A stretch of 32,685 nucleotides of DNA from Aquabacterium sp. (GTDB lineage: Bacteria; Pseudomonadota; Gammaproteobacteria; Burkholderiales; Burkholderiaceae_C). The translations under genes were made by a program, and so were the position numbers. The stretch is from positions 1 to 32,685 of the forward strand of contig JAGOKC010000021.1 in assembly GCA_017994835.1 (NCBI GenBank), in the 5' to 3' direction. Positions 24,727 through 32,518 of the stretch are shown here, in pieces; the stretch's first letter is position 1; every line of letters starts with the position of its first letter. Below the pieces are notes generated by a model, which saw nothing but the letters and a program-made list of their open reading frames with translations, searched no databases and had not been told where the DNA came from.

Positions 24727-25415
24727 GGCGTCACCCACCCTCGGGCCAACGCTTCGGTGTAAGCCTCCTGCCGACTGGTCGCATTCAGGCGCTCGGTCAG
24801 ACCCGACACCTCGGCGCGGACCTCGTTCTCACTCAAACCCAACTGACGCGCGATGGCCTTGTTGGGCGTTCCCCGCCCCAGGTAGGACAAGATCGCCAAC
24901 TGACGCGCGCTCAACGCTCCGACAGGCTCGACACGGTCGATCACGCCTGTCAACGCCACCGATACCGCCCCGCCCCCGCTCACACGCACGGGCTCTGGAC
25001 GCGCCACCGACGAAGTCACAGCAAAAGAACCTCGACTCGATAACGCCAAATGCACAGCGGCAACGATTTCAGCCGCCGAGGCCACCTTGGCCACCAGACC
25101 CGCGGCACCTCGCTGCTGCGCCTGCGCCAGACGCTCTGCATCCACCTGCGCAGACATCAACAAAATCGGACACCCCGGCAACAAAGATTGCAACTGAGCC
25201 AGGTTGTCCAGCCCATCACCGTCTGGCAACTGAATGTCCAGCATGACCAGGTCCGGTGCGGGCTGCATGTCACGCACCATGTCCAGCGCCTGGGCCCACT
25301 GTCCAGCATGCCGCATCACAGCCAAGGGCCAATACTCGGACAGCATGATGCCCAGCCCGGTGCGAAACAGGGCATGGTCATCCACCAGCAGGAAGCAAGG
25401 TCCGGAATGATTCAT
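24723..25415 (-). CDS. LuxR-type (NarL/FixJ) response regulator
   Basis: The 230-residue protein has a receiver domain (about 7-120) with acidic residues VDDH (11-14), phospho-acceptor Asp60 in VMLDIQLPDGDG, Ser88 and Lys110, and a C-terminal LuxR HTH (about 167-225: LSARQLAILSYLGRGTPNKAIARQLGLSENEVRAEVSGL). The linker between the domains (about 125-163) is long and Val/Gly-rich. The recognition helix part ENEVRAEVSGL departs from the usual KTVKNHV, so DNA targets may be unusual. It is translationally coupled to the downstream hybrid kinase through a 4-bp overlap, and lies 121 bp after aroG. Confidence 0.92.
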   Translation of the reverse strand: MNHSGPCFLLVDDHALFRTGLGIMLSEYWPLAVMRHAGQWAQALDMVRDMQPAPDLVMLDIQLPDGDGLDNLAQLQSLLPGCPILLMSAQVDAERLAQAQQRGAAGLVAKVASAAEIVAAVHLALSSRGSFAVTSSVARPEPVRVSGGGAVSVALTGVIDRVEPVGALSARQLAILSYLGRGTPNKAIARQLGLSENEVRAEVSGLTERLNATSRQEAYTEALARGWVTP

Positions 25416-25465
25416 GAATGCAAGACTTAACGGCCATCAAGTATCGCCTGACGCGTCGTCATGGA

Positions 25466-25493
25466 ACAGACCTGCCCTCACGGACAGGTCCGT
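25466..25493. repeat. Hairpin between aroG and the response regulator gene
   Basis: ACAGACCTG (25466-25474) and CAGGTCCGT (25485-25493) form a 9-bp stem including one G-U pair, with a 10-base loop. On the minus strand, the direction of both flanking genes, no T-run follows. It may be a weak or Rho-assisted end of the aroG transcript, or a structure in the regulator's leader. Confidence 0.45.
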
Positions 25494-25536
25494 TTCCCCC
25501 CATCAGAGGGAGTCATCCTGTCAAGGAATACCGCGC

Positions 25537-26655
25537 TCAGCGTGCACGGCGCGCCTTGACGGCATCCGACAGCACCTTCAACACTTCTTTGGAGTCATCC
25601 CAACCAATGCACGCATCGGTGATCGACTGGCCGTAAGTCAGCTTGGACGGATCATCCTTGCCCGGTGTGAACTTCTGGGCACCCGCGCACAGATGGCTCT
25701 CGACCATCACACCAAAGACCTGGTTCGAACCACCCGCCACCTGTTGCGCAATGTCCTTGGCCACCACCACCTGACGCTCATGCTGCTTCGAGCTGTTGGC
25801 GTGCGAGAAATCCACCATCAACGAAACAGGCAACTTCGCCGCGTCCAGATCCTTGCAAGCGGCAGCCACACTCTCCGCGTCGTAGTTGGGAGTCTTGCCA
25901 CCGCGCAAGATCACATGACAGTCCGGATTGCCGGCCGTCTCCACGATGGCAACCTGCCCGCTCTTCGCCACCGACAAAAAGTGGTGAGGACGGGAAGCTG
26001 ACTGCATGGCGTCCGTCGCAATCTTGATGTTGCCATCGGTTCCATTCTTGAATCCGATCGGGGCACTGATCCCCGAAGCCAGTTCGCGATGAACCTGGCT
26101 TTCCGTTGTACGCGCACCGATCGCACCCCAAGAAATCAGATCGCCAATGTACTGAGGCGAAATCACATCCAGGAACTCGCTGCCCGCAGGCATGCCCATG
26201 CGATTGATCTCCAGCAGCAGATGACGTGCCATCCGCAAACCCTCGTCAATCTTGTAGGACTCATCCAGATAAGGGTCGTTGATCAGACCCTTCCAGCCGA
26301 CTGTTGTGCGGGGCTTCTCGAAATACACCCGCATGACCACCTCCAGCGTATCGCGGTAGGTCTCACGCAAGGCGAGCAGCTTGCGCCCGTACTCGATGGC
26401 GGCGGCCGGGTCGTGGATCGAACACGGGCCGATGATGACCAACATGCGGTCATCCTTACCATGGATGATCTTTCGAATGGCCTTGCGGGTGTCACTCACC
26501 AATGCTTCAACAGCGGTGCCCCGAATCGGGAAAAAGCGGATCAAAGCCTCCGGTGGCGGCAGAGTGGTCACTTTCTTGATGCGGGCATCGTCGGTTTCAG
26601 AGGTACGTTCGGCGGGTGAGACCCAGCCGACTGTGGCGCTGGACTTGGCTGTCAT
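25537..26655 (-). CDS. aroG: 3-deoxy-7-phosphoheptulonate synthase, class I (AroF/G/H type)
   Basis: DAHP synthase joins phosphoenolpyruvate and erythrose 4-phosphate, the first committed step toward Phe, Tyr and Trp. The 372-residue protein has the class I signatures GPCSIHDP (metal-binding Cys), KPRTTVGWKGLINDP, GSEFLDVISPQYIGDLISWGAIGARTTESQ across residues near 170-200, IGFKNGTDG, DFSHANSSKQ (metal-binding His), VMVESHL (Glu) and SITDACIGWDD (Asp). ACAGGA lies 6 bases before ATG 26655. It stands alone downstream of a leader peptide and attenuator, so it is probably the Phe-controlled isozyme; allosteric specificity cannot be read directly. Confidence 0.97.
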   Translation of the reverse strand: MTAKSSATVGWVSPAERTSETDDARIKKVTTLPPPEALIRFFPIRGTAVEALVSDTRKAIRKIIHGKDDRMLVIIGPCSIHDPAAAIEYGRKLLALRETYRDTLEVVMRVYFEKPRTTVGWKGLINDPYLDESYKIDEGLRMARHLLLEINRMGMPAGSEFLDVISPQYIGDLISWGAIGARTTESQVHRELASGISAPIGFKNGTDGNIKIATDAMQSASRPHHFLSVAKSGQVAIVETAGNPDCHVILRGGKTPNYDAESVAAACKDLDAAKLPVSLMVDFSHANSSKQHERQVVVAKDIAQQVAGGSNQVFGVMVESHLCAGAQKFTPGKDDPSKLTYGQSITDACIGWDDSKEVLKVLSDAVKARRAR

Positions 26656-26695
26656 GAGAATTCCTGTCGCGAGGCAAGTTGGTCAGAAAACGTCG

Positions 26696-26727
26696 AAAAA
26701 AAACCGCCGGGTTTGCCCGGCGGTTTT
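26696..26727 (-). terminator. Attenuator terminator in front of aroG (segments 3:4)
   Basis: On the minus strand AAAACCGCCGGG, loop CAAA, then CCCGGCGG followed by eight T (26703-26696) form a very stable 8-bp GC stem plus U-run, 40 bp before the aroG start. It is located after the leader peptide gene and its promoter, so it can only stop transcripts heading into aroG. On the plus strand the stem is followed by just four T. Confidence 0.93.
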
Positions 26728-26816
26728 CAGGATCTGGGTGGTCTGCTTACGCGTCCGCCACTCCTGCGCCGGTAGGGTGCTGGAAATGAAAGAAGCTAAA
26801 GTAAAAGCGAACCGAC
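26711..26816 (-). promoter_or_regulatory. Attenuation segments 1-3 of the aroG leader (pause and antiterminator stems)
   Basis: In RNA sense, segment 1 is GUCGGU (26816-26811, codons 2-4 of the leader peptide), segment 2 is ACCGGCG (26773-26767, codons 17-19) and segment 3 is CGCCGG (26722-26717, inside the terminator's 5' arm). Segments 1:2 pair over 6 bp with one G-U. Segments 2:3 pair over 6 GC base pairs, and this excludes the 3:4 terminator. A ribosome stalled at the Phe codons hides segment 1 and frees segment 2 to act as antiterminator. One that reaches the stop codon at 26747 covers segment 2 and lets the terminator form. This is the logic of the pheA and trp leaders. Confidence 0.75.
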
Positions 26817-26821
26817 TTCAT
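26747..26821 (-). CDS. Phe/Tyr-rich leader peptide controlling aroG
   Basis: This 24-codon reading frame begins MKSVR and continues FYFSFFHF (residues 6-13), then QHPTGAGVADA and TAA. Five Phe and one Tyr within eight residues is the hallmark of an attenuator leader peptide; E. coli pheA has a comparable MKHIPFFFAFFF start. The ATG is 7 bases from the -10 box with no Shine-Dalgarno sequence, so the RNA probably starts at or beside the A of AUG and is translated leaderless. The peptide itself likely has no other role; its translation reports the supply of charged tRNA-Phe (and perhaps tRNA-Tyr) to the downstream terminator/antiterminator. Confidence 0.85.
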   Translation of the reverse strand: MKSVRFYFSFFHFQHPTGAGVADA

Positions 26822-26828
26822 GGTCTTG

Positions 26829-26858
26829 ACTGTAGCACGTTGCACGCCCACGTCACAA
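26829..26858 (-). promoter_or_regulatory. Promoter of the aroG leader
   Basis: On the minus strand the -35 is TTGTGA (26858-26853) and the -10 is TACAGT (26834-26829), with an 18-bp spacer. The expected start is 26822 or 26821, which is the A of the leader peptide ATG. It lies just downstream of the terminator that ends the ribosomal protein operon, so aroG is an independent transcription unit. Confidence 0.78.
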
Positions 26859-26878
26859 GACCTCGCAGCCCAGGCAAG

Positions 26879-26914
26879 AAAAAACCGGCTGCCAGCAACA
26901 CTGGACAACCGGTT
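26879..26914 (-). terminator. Intrinsic terminator of the rplC-rpsQ ribosomal protein operon
   Basis: On the minus strand AACCGGTTG, bulged T, CCAG, loop TGTTG, CTGG, CAG, CCGGTT form a stem of about 13 bp with one bulge. T-run 26884-26879 follows. It lies 58 bp after the rpsQ stop codon. A second stem without a T-run, GCAACGG/CCGTTGC (26925-26931 and 26942-26948), sits between rpsQ and this terminator. Confidence 0.9.
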
Positions 26915-26972
26915 CGGGTCAGTCGCAACGGAACCTCAGTCCCGTTGCAACCGAGCGATCAGATCATGAAGA

Positions 26973-27242
26973 TCAGACCAACTCGGCCTTCTGGACCAGA
27001 CGGGTCACGACCCAGCTCTTGGTCTTGGACAGAGGGCGGCTTTCACAGATCTCGACCACATCACCGATCTTGAACTCATTGTTCTCGTCGTGTGCATGGT
27101 ACTTGCGCGACTTGGCCACAATCTTGCCGTACAACTCGTGCTTGGCACGACGCTCGACCAACACCGTCACGGTCTTGGCGCGGGCATCGCTGACCACCTT
27201 GCCCACGAAGGAGCGGGTGACTTTGGTTTGAGCTTCCGTCAT
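26973..27242 (-). CDS. rpsQ: 30S ribosomal protein S17
   Basis: This early-assembly 16S rRNA-binding protein has the family's OB-fold features: [22 protein letters not shown] near the N terminus, and [26 protein letters not shown]. The 89-residue length is close to the E. coli protein (84). Its ATG overlaps the rpmC stop by 4 bp (ATGA). It is the last gene of this operon, and a terminator follows instead of rplN. Confidence 0.97.
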   Translation of the reverse strand: MTEAQTKVTRSFVGKVVSDARAKTVTVLVERRAKHELYGKIVAKSRKYHAHDENNEFKIGDVVEICESRPLSKTKSWVVTRLVQKAELV

Positions 27243-27439
27243 TGGGCGGCTCCTTTCTTCTCGGTCAGAATCGTCTTGACACGTGCAATGTCGCGACGGG
27301 TCTTCTTCAGAGCCGAGTGATCATTGAGCTGCTGGGTGGCACGCTGCATGCGCAGGTTGAAGTGCGACTTCAGCAGGTCCTTGATTTCGGTTTCCAGTGC
27401 GGCCACATCCTTGGCGCGCAGTTCAGAGGCTTTCGCCAT
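27239..27439 (-). CDS. rpmC: 50S ribosomal protein L29
   Basis: This small helical protein sits at the exit tunnel rim of the large subunit. The 66 residues [20 protein letters not shown] ... [17 protein letters not shown] ... [15 protein letters not shown] match L29 in length and in the conserved LxxxLF/NLRxQ and RRxIARxKTIL segments. It lies between rplP (21-bp gap) and rpsQ (4-bp overlap). Confidence 0.97.
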   Translation of the reverse strand: MAKASELRAKDVAALETEIKDLLKSHFNLRMQRATQQLNDHSALKKTRRDIARVKTILTEKKGAAQ

Positions 27440-27460
27440 AACTTTCTCCTTAGCGCCTGA

Positions 27461-27877
27461 TTAGATGCCGAACTGACGGCCGACGAAAGTGGTGCTCAGT
27501 GGCAGCTTTGCAGCAGCCAGCGTGAACGCCTCACGAGCGAGTGCCTCGGGCACGCCCTGGATTTCATAGAGCACTTTGCCAGGCTGAATTTCAGCCACGT
27601 AGTACTCGACGTTACCCTTGCCGTTGCCCATGCGAACTTCAGCAGGCTTGTTCGTGATCGGCTTGTCGGGGAAGATGCGGATGAAGATGCGACCACCACG
27701 CTTGACGTGACGGGAAATCGCACGACGTGCAGCTTCGATCTGACGAGCCGTGATACGACCGCGCTCAGTGGCCTTCAGGCCAAAATCGCCGAAGGACACA
27801 TCGGCACCGCGGGTGGCAACACCCGTGTTACGGCCTTTGTGTTCCTTGCGGAACTTGCGACGATTAGGTTGCAACAT
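27461..27877 (-). CDS. rplP: 50S ribosomal protein L16
   Basis: This protein organises the 23S rRNA near the A-site and peptidyl transferase centre. The 138-residue sequence [62 protein letters not shown] and [19 protein letters not shown] is characteristic. AAGGAG lies before ATG 27877, and the gene starts 2 bp after the rpsC stop. Confidence 0.98.
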   Translation of the reverse strand: MLQPNRRKFRKEHKGRNTGVATRGADVSFGDFGLKATERGRITARQIEAARRAISRHVKRGGRIFIRIFPDKPITNKPAEVRMGNGKGNVEYYVAEIQPGKVLYEIQGVPEALAREAFTLAAAKLPLSTTFVGRQFGI

Positions 27878-27879
27878 GA

Positions 27880-28743
27880 TTATTCTCCTTTCGCTTCGGC
27901 GACGGGAGCCTTGCGAACGCGCTTGACATCAGCGACGACAGCAGGCTTGTCGCTGCCATCAGCCGGTGCGCCATCCGCACGCGGGGCACCACGGCCTGGG
28001 CCGCCACGACCACCAGCAGGACGACGATCGCCACCAGGACGGTCGTTACGAGGACCACGGCGGTTGCGACGATCGTCTTGGCTGTCGTCGCCCTTGAGCA
28101 CAGGGGCTTCGCCATTGGCCAGACGGTCACCACGATAGACCCACACCTTCACGCCGATCACACCATAAGTGGTATGAGCTTCGGAGGTGCCGTAGTCGAT
28201 GTCAGCACGCAGAGTGTGAAGCGGCACACGACCTTCGCGGTACCACTCGGTACGTGCGATTTCGATGCCATTCAGACGACCAGCCGACATGATCTTGATG
28301 CCCAGGGCACCCAGACGCATGGCGTTCTGCATCGCACGCTTCATGGCACGGCGGAACATGATGCGCTTTTCCAGCTGCTGCGTGATCGAATCAGCGATCA
28401 GTTGAGCATCGACTTCAGGCTTGCGCACTTCTTCGATGTTCACCGAGACCGGGCAATTCAGACGCTTGGCCAGTTCGAGCTTCAGGTTCTCGATGTCTTC
28501 GCCCTTCTTGCCGATCACCACGCCCGGACGAGCCGAGAAAATGGTGATGCGTGCGCTCTTGGCGGGACGCTCGATCAAGATGCGCGACACGGCCGCGTTC
28601 TTGAGCTTTTTCTTCAGGAATTCGCGGACTTCCAGGTCTTCAGCCAACATCGAGGCAAAGTTGCGATTGGTAGCGTACCAACGCGATGCCCAGTTGCGGG
28701 TGACGGCCAGGCGGAAGCCGGTTGGGTGGATTTTTTGTCCCAT
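27880..28743 (-). CDS. rpsC: 30S ribosomal protein S3 with extended Gly/Arg-rich tail
   Basis: S3 helps form the mRNA entry channel of the small subunit. The 287-residue protein has the start [20 protein letters not shown]-domain motif VIGKKGEDI (76-84) and the C-terminal domain [19 protein letters not shown] (141-159). From about residue 218 it carries a low-complexity tail ([12 protein letters not shown], then Gly/Arg/Pro stretches, ending [18 protein letters not shown]). E. coli S3 has 233 residues; such tails occur in many betaproteobacteria. The gene lies 13 bp after rplV. Confidence 0.97.
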   Translation of the reverse strand: MGQKIHPTGFRLAVTRNWASRWYATNRNFASMLAEDLEVREFLKKKLKNAAVSRILIERPAKSARITIFSARPGVVIGKKGEDIENLKLELAKRLNCPVSVNIEEVRKPEVDAQLIADSITQQLEKRIMFRRAMKRAMQNAMRLGALGIKIMSAGRLNGIEIARTEWYREGRVPLHTLRADIDYGTSEAHTTYGVIGVKVWVYRGDRLANGEAPVLKGDDSQDDRRNRRGPRNDRPGGDRRPAGGRGGPGRGAPRADGAPADGSDKPAVVADVKRVRKAPVAEAKGE

Positions 28744-28756
28744 GATCAGCCTCTGC

Positions 28757-29086
28757 TTAGTTGCCCACGGTCACATAGATGTGGCAAGTCGGCTTGCTGA
28801 TGCGGTTGCCACGACCCTTTGCACGGGCGGTGAAACGCTTCAGCGTGGTGCCTTGCTCCACATAAATGGTCTTGACCTTCAGTTCGTCGATGTCAGCACC
28901 GTCATTGTGCTCGGCGTTGGCAATTGCCGACTCCAGAGCCTTTTTGATGATGCCAGCCGCCTTCTTCTGGGTGAACTCCAGGATGTTCAGGGCTTGGTCC
29001 ACCTTCTTGCCGCGGATCAGGTCAGCGACCAGACGACCCTTGTCAACAGACAGGCGAACACCACGAACGATTGCTTTGGTTTCCAT
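28757..29086 (-). CDS. rplV: 50S ribosomal protein L22
   Basis: L22 lines the peptide exit tunnel. The 109 residues include [27 protein letters not shown]-type core, [13 protein letters not shown] and the tunnel loop with [21 protein letters not shown], followed by the conserved end CHIYVTVGN. Length matches E. coli (110). It follows rpsS by 12 bp. Confidence 0.98.
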   Translation of the reverse strand: METKAIVRGVRLSVDKGRLVADLIRGKKVDQALNILEFTQKKAAGIIKKALESAIANAEHNDGADIDELKVKTIYVEQGTTLKRFTARAKGRGNRISKPTCHIYVTVGN

Positions 29087-29098
29087 CGTCGCTGCTCC

Positions 29099-29374
29099 TT
29101 ATTTCTTGGCTTTCTTGTCGCCTGGATGACCCTTGAACGTACGGGTCAGGGCGAACTCGCCGAGCTTGTGACCAACCATCTGGTCCTGGATGTACACGGG
29201 CACGTGTTGCTTGCCGTTGTGAACGGCAATCGTCAGGCCAATGAACTCAGGCAGGATGGTCGAACGACGCGACCAGGTCTTGACAGGCTTTTTGTCTTTG
29301 GTTTCGACAGCCTTCTCGACCTTGGCCAGCAGGTGATGGTCAACGAACGGACCCTTTTTAAGAGAACGAGCCAT
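29099..29374 (-). CDS. rpsS: 30S ribosomal protein S19
   Basis: S19 binds 16S rRNA in the head of the small subunit with S13. The 91-residue protein begins [20 protein letters not shown] and has [24 protein letters not shown] and [16 protein letters not shown], all typical. It lies 13 bp after rplB. Confidence 0.98.
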   Translation of the reverse strand: MARSLKKGPFVDHHLLAKVEKAVETKDKKPVKTWSRRSTILPEFIGLTIAVHNGKQHVPVYIQDQMVGHKLGEFALTRTFKGHPGDKKAKK

Positions 29375-29387
29375 TTCAGCCTACCTC

Positions 29388-30212
29388 TTATTTCTTGCGA
29401 CGCGACACAATGAAGGTCTGCGTGCGCTTGTTGTTACGGGTACGGTAGCCCTTCGTCATGGTGTTCCATGGCGAGACGGGAACCTGACCTTCGCCAGTGC
29501 GGCCTTCACCACCACCGTGCGGGTGATCCACCGGGTTCATGGCAACGCCACGAACGGTCGGACGGATGCCCTTCCAGCGGATGGCACCGGCCTTACCGTA
29601 CCGACGCAGGCTGTGCTCTTCGTTGCTCACTTCACCCAAAGTGGCGCGGCATTCGATGTGAACCTTGCGGACTTCACCGGAGCGCAGGCGAACCTGAGCG
29701 TAGGTACCCTCACGGGCCATCAACACAGCGGACGTACCAGCCGAACGAGCGATCTGACCGCCCTTGCCAGGCTTGAGTTCGATGTTGTGGATGGTCGAGC
29801 CCACGGGGATGTTGCGGATGGGCAGCGCGTTGCCAGCCTTGATCGGGGCTTCAGAGCCGCTGATCACGGTGGCACCAGCTTCCAGACCACGGGGAGCGAT
29901 GATGTAGCGACGCTCGCCGTCGGCATAGCACACCAGAGCGATGTGAGCCGTACGGTTCGGGTCATATTCAATGCGCTCGACCTTGGCGGGGATGCCATCC
30001 TTGTTGCGGATGAAGTCAACCACGCGGTAGTGGTGCTTGTGACCACCACCCTTGTGGCGGATCGTGATGTGACCGTTGTTGTTACGGCCAGCATTCTGGA
30101 TCTGCGGCTCCAACAGCGCAGCGTGAGGCGCGCCCTTGTGCAGGTGTTTGTGCACCACCTTCACCACGCCACGACGGCCTGGGGAAGTAGGTTTGAGTTT
30201 AACGACGGCCAT
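29388..30212 (-). CDS. rplB: 50S ribosomal protein L2
   Basis: L2 is a primary 23S rRNA-binding protein close to the peptidyl transferase centre. The 274-residue sequence matches E. coli length (273) and contains [55 protein letters not shown] and the signature [14 protein letters not shown] near the C terminus. It begins 2 bp after the rplW stop. Confidence 0.98.
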   Translation of the reverse strand: MAVVKLKPTSPGRRGVVKVVHKHLHKGAPHAALLEPQIQNAGRNNNGHITIRHKGGGHKHHYRVVDFIRNKDGIPAKVERIEYDPNRTAHIALVCYADGERRYIIAPRGLEAGATVISGSEAPIKAGNALPIRNIPVGSTIHNIELKPGKGGQIARSAGTSAVLMAREGTYAQVRLRSGEVRKVHIECRATLGEVSNEEHSLRRYGKAGAIRWKGIRPTVRGVAMNPVDHPHGGGEGRTGEGQVPVSPWNTMTKGYRTRNNKRTQTFIVSRRKK

Positions 30213-30214
30213 GA

Positions 30215-30529
30215 TTACGCAGCCTCCCCGGAGAAGTTCAGCTCTTGACCCGCAGCCAGAGACACATAGGCCTTCTTGGCGTGGTCGCGGCGACCGATAC
30301 GGCCACCAAAGCGCTTGGTCTTACCCTTCTGGTTCAGGACTTGCACCGACTTCACTTCGACCTTGAACAGCAGCTCGACAGCGGCCTTGATCTCGGGCTT
30401 GGTGGCATCGCGCATCACCTTGAACAGCACTTGCCCACGCTCTTCAGCAGCGGCCGTGGCCTTTTCCGAAATGATCGGAGCGACCAGCACCTTCAGCAGG
30501 CGGGCTTCATCAAATTTCAGAGTGCTCAT
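30215..30529 (-). CDS. rplW: 50S ribosomal protein L23
   Basis: L23 sits at the tunnel exit and docks trigger factor and SRP. The 104-residue sequence shows [40 protein letters not shown] and [20 protein letters not shown], as expected for the family. Its ATG overlaps the rplD stop by 4 bp. Confidence 0.98.
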   Translation of the reverse strand: MSTLKFDEARLLKVLVAPIISEKATAAAEERGQVLFKVMRDATKPEIKAAVELLFKVEVKSVQVLNQKGKTKRFGGRIGRRDHAKKAYVSLAAGQELNFSGEAA

Positions 30530-31149
30530 GCGAACATCTCCTGCAGCTTGGCGATCGCACCCTTGGTGACCACGACCTTCTTGTAGAAGACCAGGGACAG
30601 GGGATCGGCGTAACGGGGCTCAACCACCAGCACGTTGGGCAGGTTGCGAGCGGCCAGGAACAGGTTTTCGTTGACTTCGTCAGCGATCACAAGGACGTGG
30701 TCCAGGTTCATGGCCTTCAACTTGGCGGCCAGCAGCTTGGTCTTGGGGGCTTCGATCTCGATCGAATCCACCACGGCCAGACGGCCTTCGCGAGCCAACT
30801 GCGAGAAGATGGCGGCCATGCCGGCGCGGTACATCTTCTTGTTGACCTTGTGCGAGAAGTTCTCGTCAGGGCTGTTCGGGAAAATCCGACCACCCCCACG
30901 CCACAGGGGCGAGGACGTCATACCTGCACGAGCGCGGCCGGTGCCTTTTTGGCGCCATGGCTTCTTCGTGGAGTGCTTGACGGTCTCGCGGTCCTTCTGG
31001 GCGCGCGTACCTTGGCGAGCGTTGGCTTGGTAAGCGACAACGACCTGATGGATCAGGGCTTCGTTGTAGTCACGGCCGAACACGGTGTCGGATGCTTCAA
31101 CCTTGGAAGCAGCCTGACCTTGCTCATTGAGGAGCTCGAGCTGTGCCAT
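30526..31149 (-). CDS. rplD: 50S ribosomal protein L4
   Basis: L4 binds 23S rRNA early and, in E. coli, represses its own S10 operon by acting on the mRNA leader. The 207 residues include [39 protein letters not shown] (the tunnel loop) and the globular C-terminal domain [22 protein letters not shown]. Its ATG shares one base with the rplC stop (TGATG). A structured leader lies upstream of rplC, so autogenous control by L4 is possible. Confidence 0.98.
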   Translation of the reverse strand: MAQLELLNEQGQAASKVEASDTVFGRDYNEALIHQVVVAYQANARQGTRAQKDRETVKHSTKKPWRQKGTGRARAGMTSSPLWRGGGRIFPNSPDENFSHKVNKKMYRAGMAAIFSQLAREGRLAVVDSIEIEAPKTKLLAAKLKAMNLDHVLVIADEVNENLFLAARNLPNVLVVEPRYADPLSLVFYKKVVVTKGAIAKLQEMFA

Positions 31150-31823
31150 CAGTTGGCTCCTTTCTTGCTCTTGACCTTCACGGCCGGACGCACGGTGACA
31201 AAGCCACCCTTGGCACCCGGCACAGCACCTTTGACCAGCAACAGTTGACGGGCTTCGTCAACGCGCACGATGTCGAGGTTCTGCGTGGTGACGGCCTCGT
31301 CACCCATGTGACCGGTCATCTTCTTGCCAGGGAACACGCGACCAGGATCCTGGGCCATCGAGATGGAGCCAGGAACGTTGTGCGAACGCGAGTTACCGTG
31401 CGAAGCACGCTGCGAGCTGAAGTTGTGGCGCTTGATGGTACCGGCGAAGCCTTTACCAATCGAAGTGCCCTGCACATCGACCAGTTGACCAGCCTGGAAC
31501 AAGGCTGCGGGCGCAATGCTGCTACCCGCCTTGTACTCGGCGGCGACTTCGGGGGCCACGCGGAATTCCTTGGTGACTTCACCGGCTTCGACGCCAGCTT
31601 TGGCGAAGTGACCGGCTTCGGGCTTGGTGACACGCGAAGCTTTGCGCGCACCGAACACCACCTGCACGGCGGTGTAGCCGTCAGTCTCAACGGTTTTGAC
31701 CTGGGACACACGGTTGTTGGACACATCCAGCACCGTCACAGGAACAGCATCGCCGTCCTCCGTGTAGATGCGCATCATGCCCACCTTGCGGCCCAGCAAT
31801 CCGAGGCGATTGCTAAGACTCAT
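31149..31823 (-). CDS. rplC: 50S ribosomal protein L3
   Basis: L3 is an early-assembly 23S rRNA-binding protein reaching toward the peptidyl transferase centre. ATG 31823 gives 224 residues starting [20 protein letters not shown], with GGAG just upstream; the frame is open further upstream but that part is leader. The loop [20 protein letters not shown] is characteristic and contains the Gln methylated by PrmB in some bacteria. The first gene of an eleven-gene set whose own promoter lies at 32027-32055. Confidence 0.97.
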   Translation of the reverse strand: MSLSNRLGLLGRKVGMMRIYTEDGDAVPVTVLDVSNNRVSQVKTVETDGYTAVQVVFGARKASRVTKPEAGHFAKAGVEAGEVTKEFRVAPEVAAEYKAGSSIAPAALFQAGQLVDVQGTSIGKGFAGTIKRHNFSSQRASHGNSRSHNVPGSISMAQDPGRVFPGKKMTGHMGDEAVTTQNLDIVRVDEARQLLLVKGAVPGAKGGFVTVRPAVKVKSKKGAN

Positions 31824-32020
31824 GGTTTTTTCTCCAGCCCCACGTGGGAGCCTTGTACACAAACCCGACAACGATTGGCCGGGCCGATCTTTCGACGCCG
31901 TATGCAACATGCAAATCTGCTTGATCCGCATGAAATCACCCGACGTCTTTGAATTTCCGCTTTGCGTGTTTTGCGTTGCTTAATAATTAGGCAACGGGCA
32001 AGCCACCCATTACGGGAAAG
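31824..32020 (-). promoter_or_regulatory. Structured 5' leader of the rplC operon
   Basis: This leader of about 197 nt lies between the predicted start site and rplC. In RNA sense it folds first into a long imperfect stem, GGCAGGCUUUCCC with GGGUGGCUUGCC (about 32025-31996). Next is CGUUGC/GCAACG (31996-31991 and 31979-31974), whose arms continue into UAAU/AUUA. The E. coli S10 leader also uses stem-loops for L4 autoregulation, so a similar function is plausible. No reading frame here looks real. Confidence 0.5.
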
Positions 32021-32026
32021 CCTGCC

Positions 32027-32055
32027 ATCATATCAAACACCCAGCACTTTCGCAA
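32027..32055 (-). promoter_or_regulatory. Promoter of the rplC-rpsQ operon
   Basis: On the minus strand the -35 is TTGCGA (32055-32050) and the -10 is TATGAT (32032-32027), with an ideal 17-bp spacer. It lies downstream of the terminator after rpsJ, which makes the rplC set a transcription unit separate from tuf-rpsJ. Confidence 0.82.
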
Positions 32056-32076
32056 GCGCCTCCATCTATCAGGCGC

Positions 32077-32100
32077 AAAAAAACCGCCCGAAGGCGGTTT
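32077..32100 (-). terminator. Intrinsic terminator after rpsJ
   Basis: On the minus strand AAACCGCC, tetraloop TTCG, GGCGGTTT, then a run of T to position 32077 form a perfect 8-bp stem with a UUCG loop and seven T in all (32083-32077). It begins 29 bp after the rpsJ stop codon. Confidence 0.93.
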
Positions 32101-32128
32101 GGTGCAGCGATCAGCCGAAGCCGAACGA

Positions 32129-32440
32129 TCACTGCAGCTTGATTTCAACGTCCACACCCGCAGGCAGGTCAAGCTTCATCAGGGCGTCAACCGTCTTGTC
32201 GGTTGGGTCCACGATGTCCATCAGACGCTGGTGGGTGCGAATTTCAAACTGGTCACGCGATGTCTTGTTGACGTGGGGCGAGCGCAGGATGTCGAAACGT
32301 TGCAGACGGGTCGGCAGGGGCACTGGGCCCTTGACGATTGCGCCGGTACGTTTGGCGGTTTCAACGATTTCAGCCGACGACTGGTCGATCAGCTTGTAGT
32401 CGAATGCCTTCAGGCGAATGCGGATCTTTTGTTGTGCCAT
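32129..32440 (-). CDS. rpsJ: 30S ribosomal protein S10
   Basis: S10 is a small-subunit head protein and also NusE, the partner of NusB at boxA sites such as the one in the rRNA leader in this window. The 103-residue sequence ([64 protein letters not shown]) matches E. coli in length and motifs. AAAGGAAG precedes ATG 32440. It follows tuf by 78 bp and ends at a terminator, unlike in E. coli where it leads straight into rplC. Confidence 0.98.
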   Translation of the reverse strand: MAQQKIRIRLKAFDYKLIDQSSAEIVETAKRTGAIVKGPVPLPTRLQRFDILRSPHVNKTSRDQFEIRTHQRLMDIVDPTDKTVDALMKLDLPAGVDVEIKLQ

Positions 32441-32518
32441 GACACACTTCCTTTAATTAAAGAACAATGACGCCCGACCACCAGCGGGAAAGCCAGCGGC
32501 GGGCATGTGTCATGTGAA

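Noticed and set aside
31824-31931. 36-codon N-terminal extension of L3
   Set aside because: Falls in the structured leader, is not L3-like, and GGAG marks the start at 31823.
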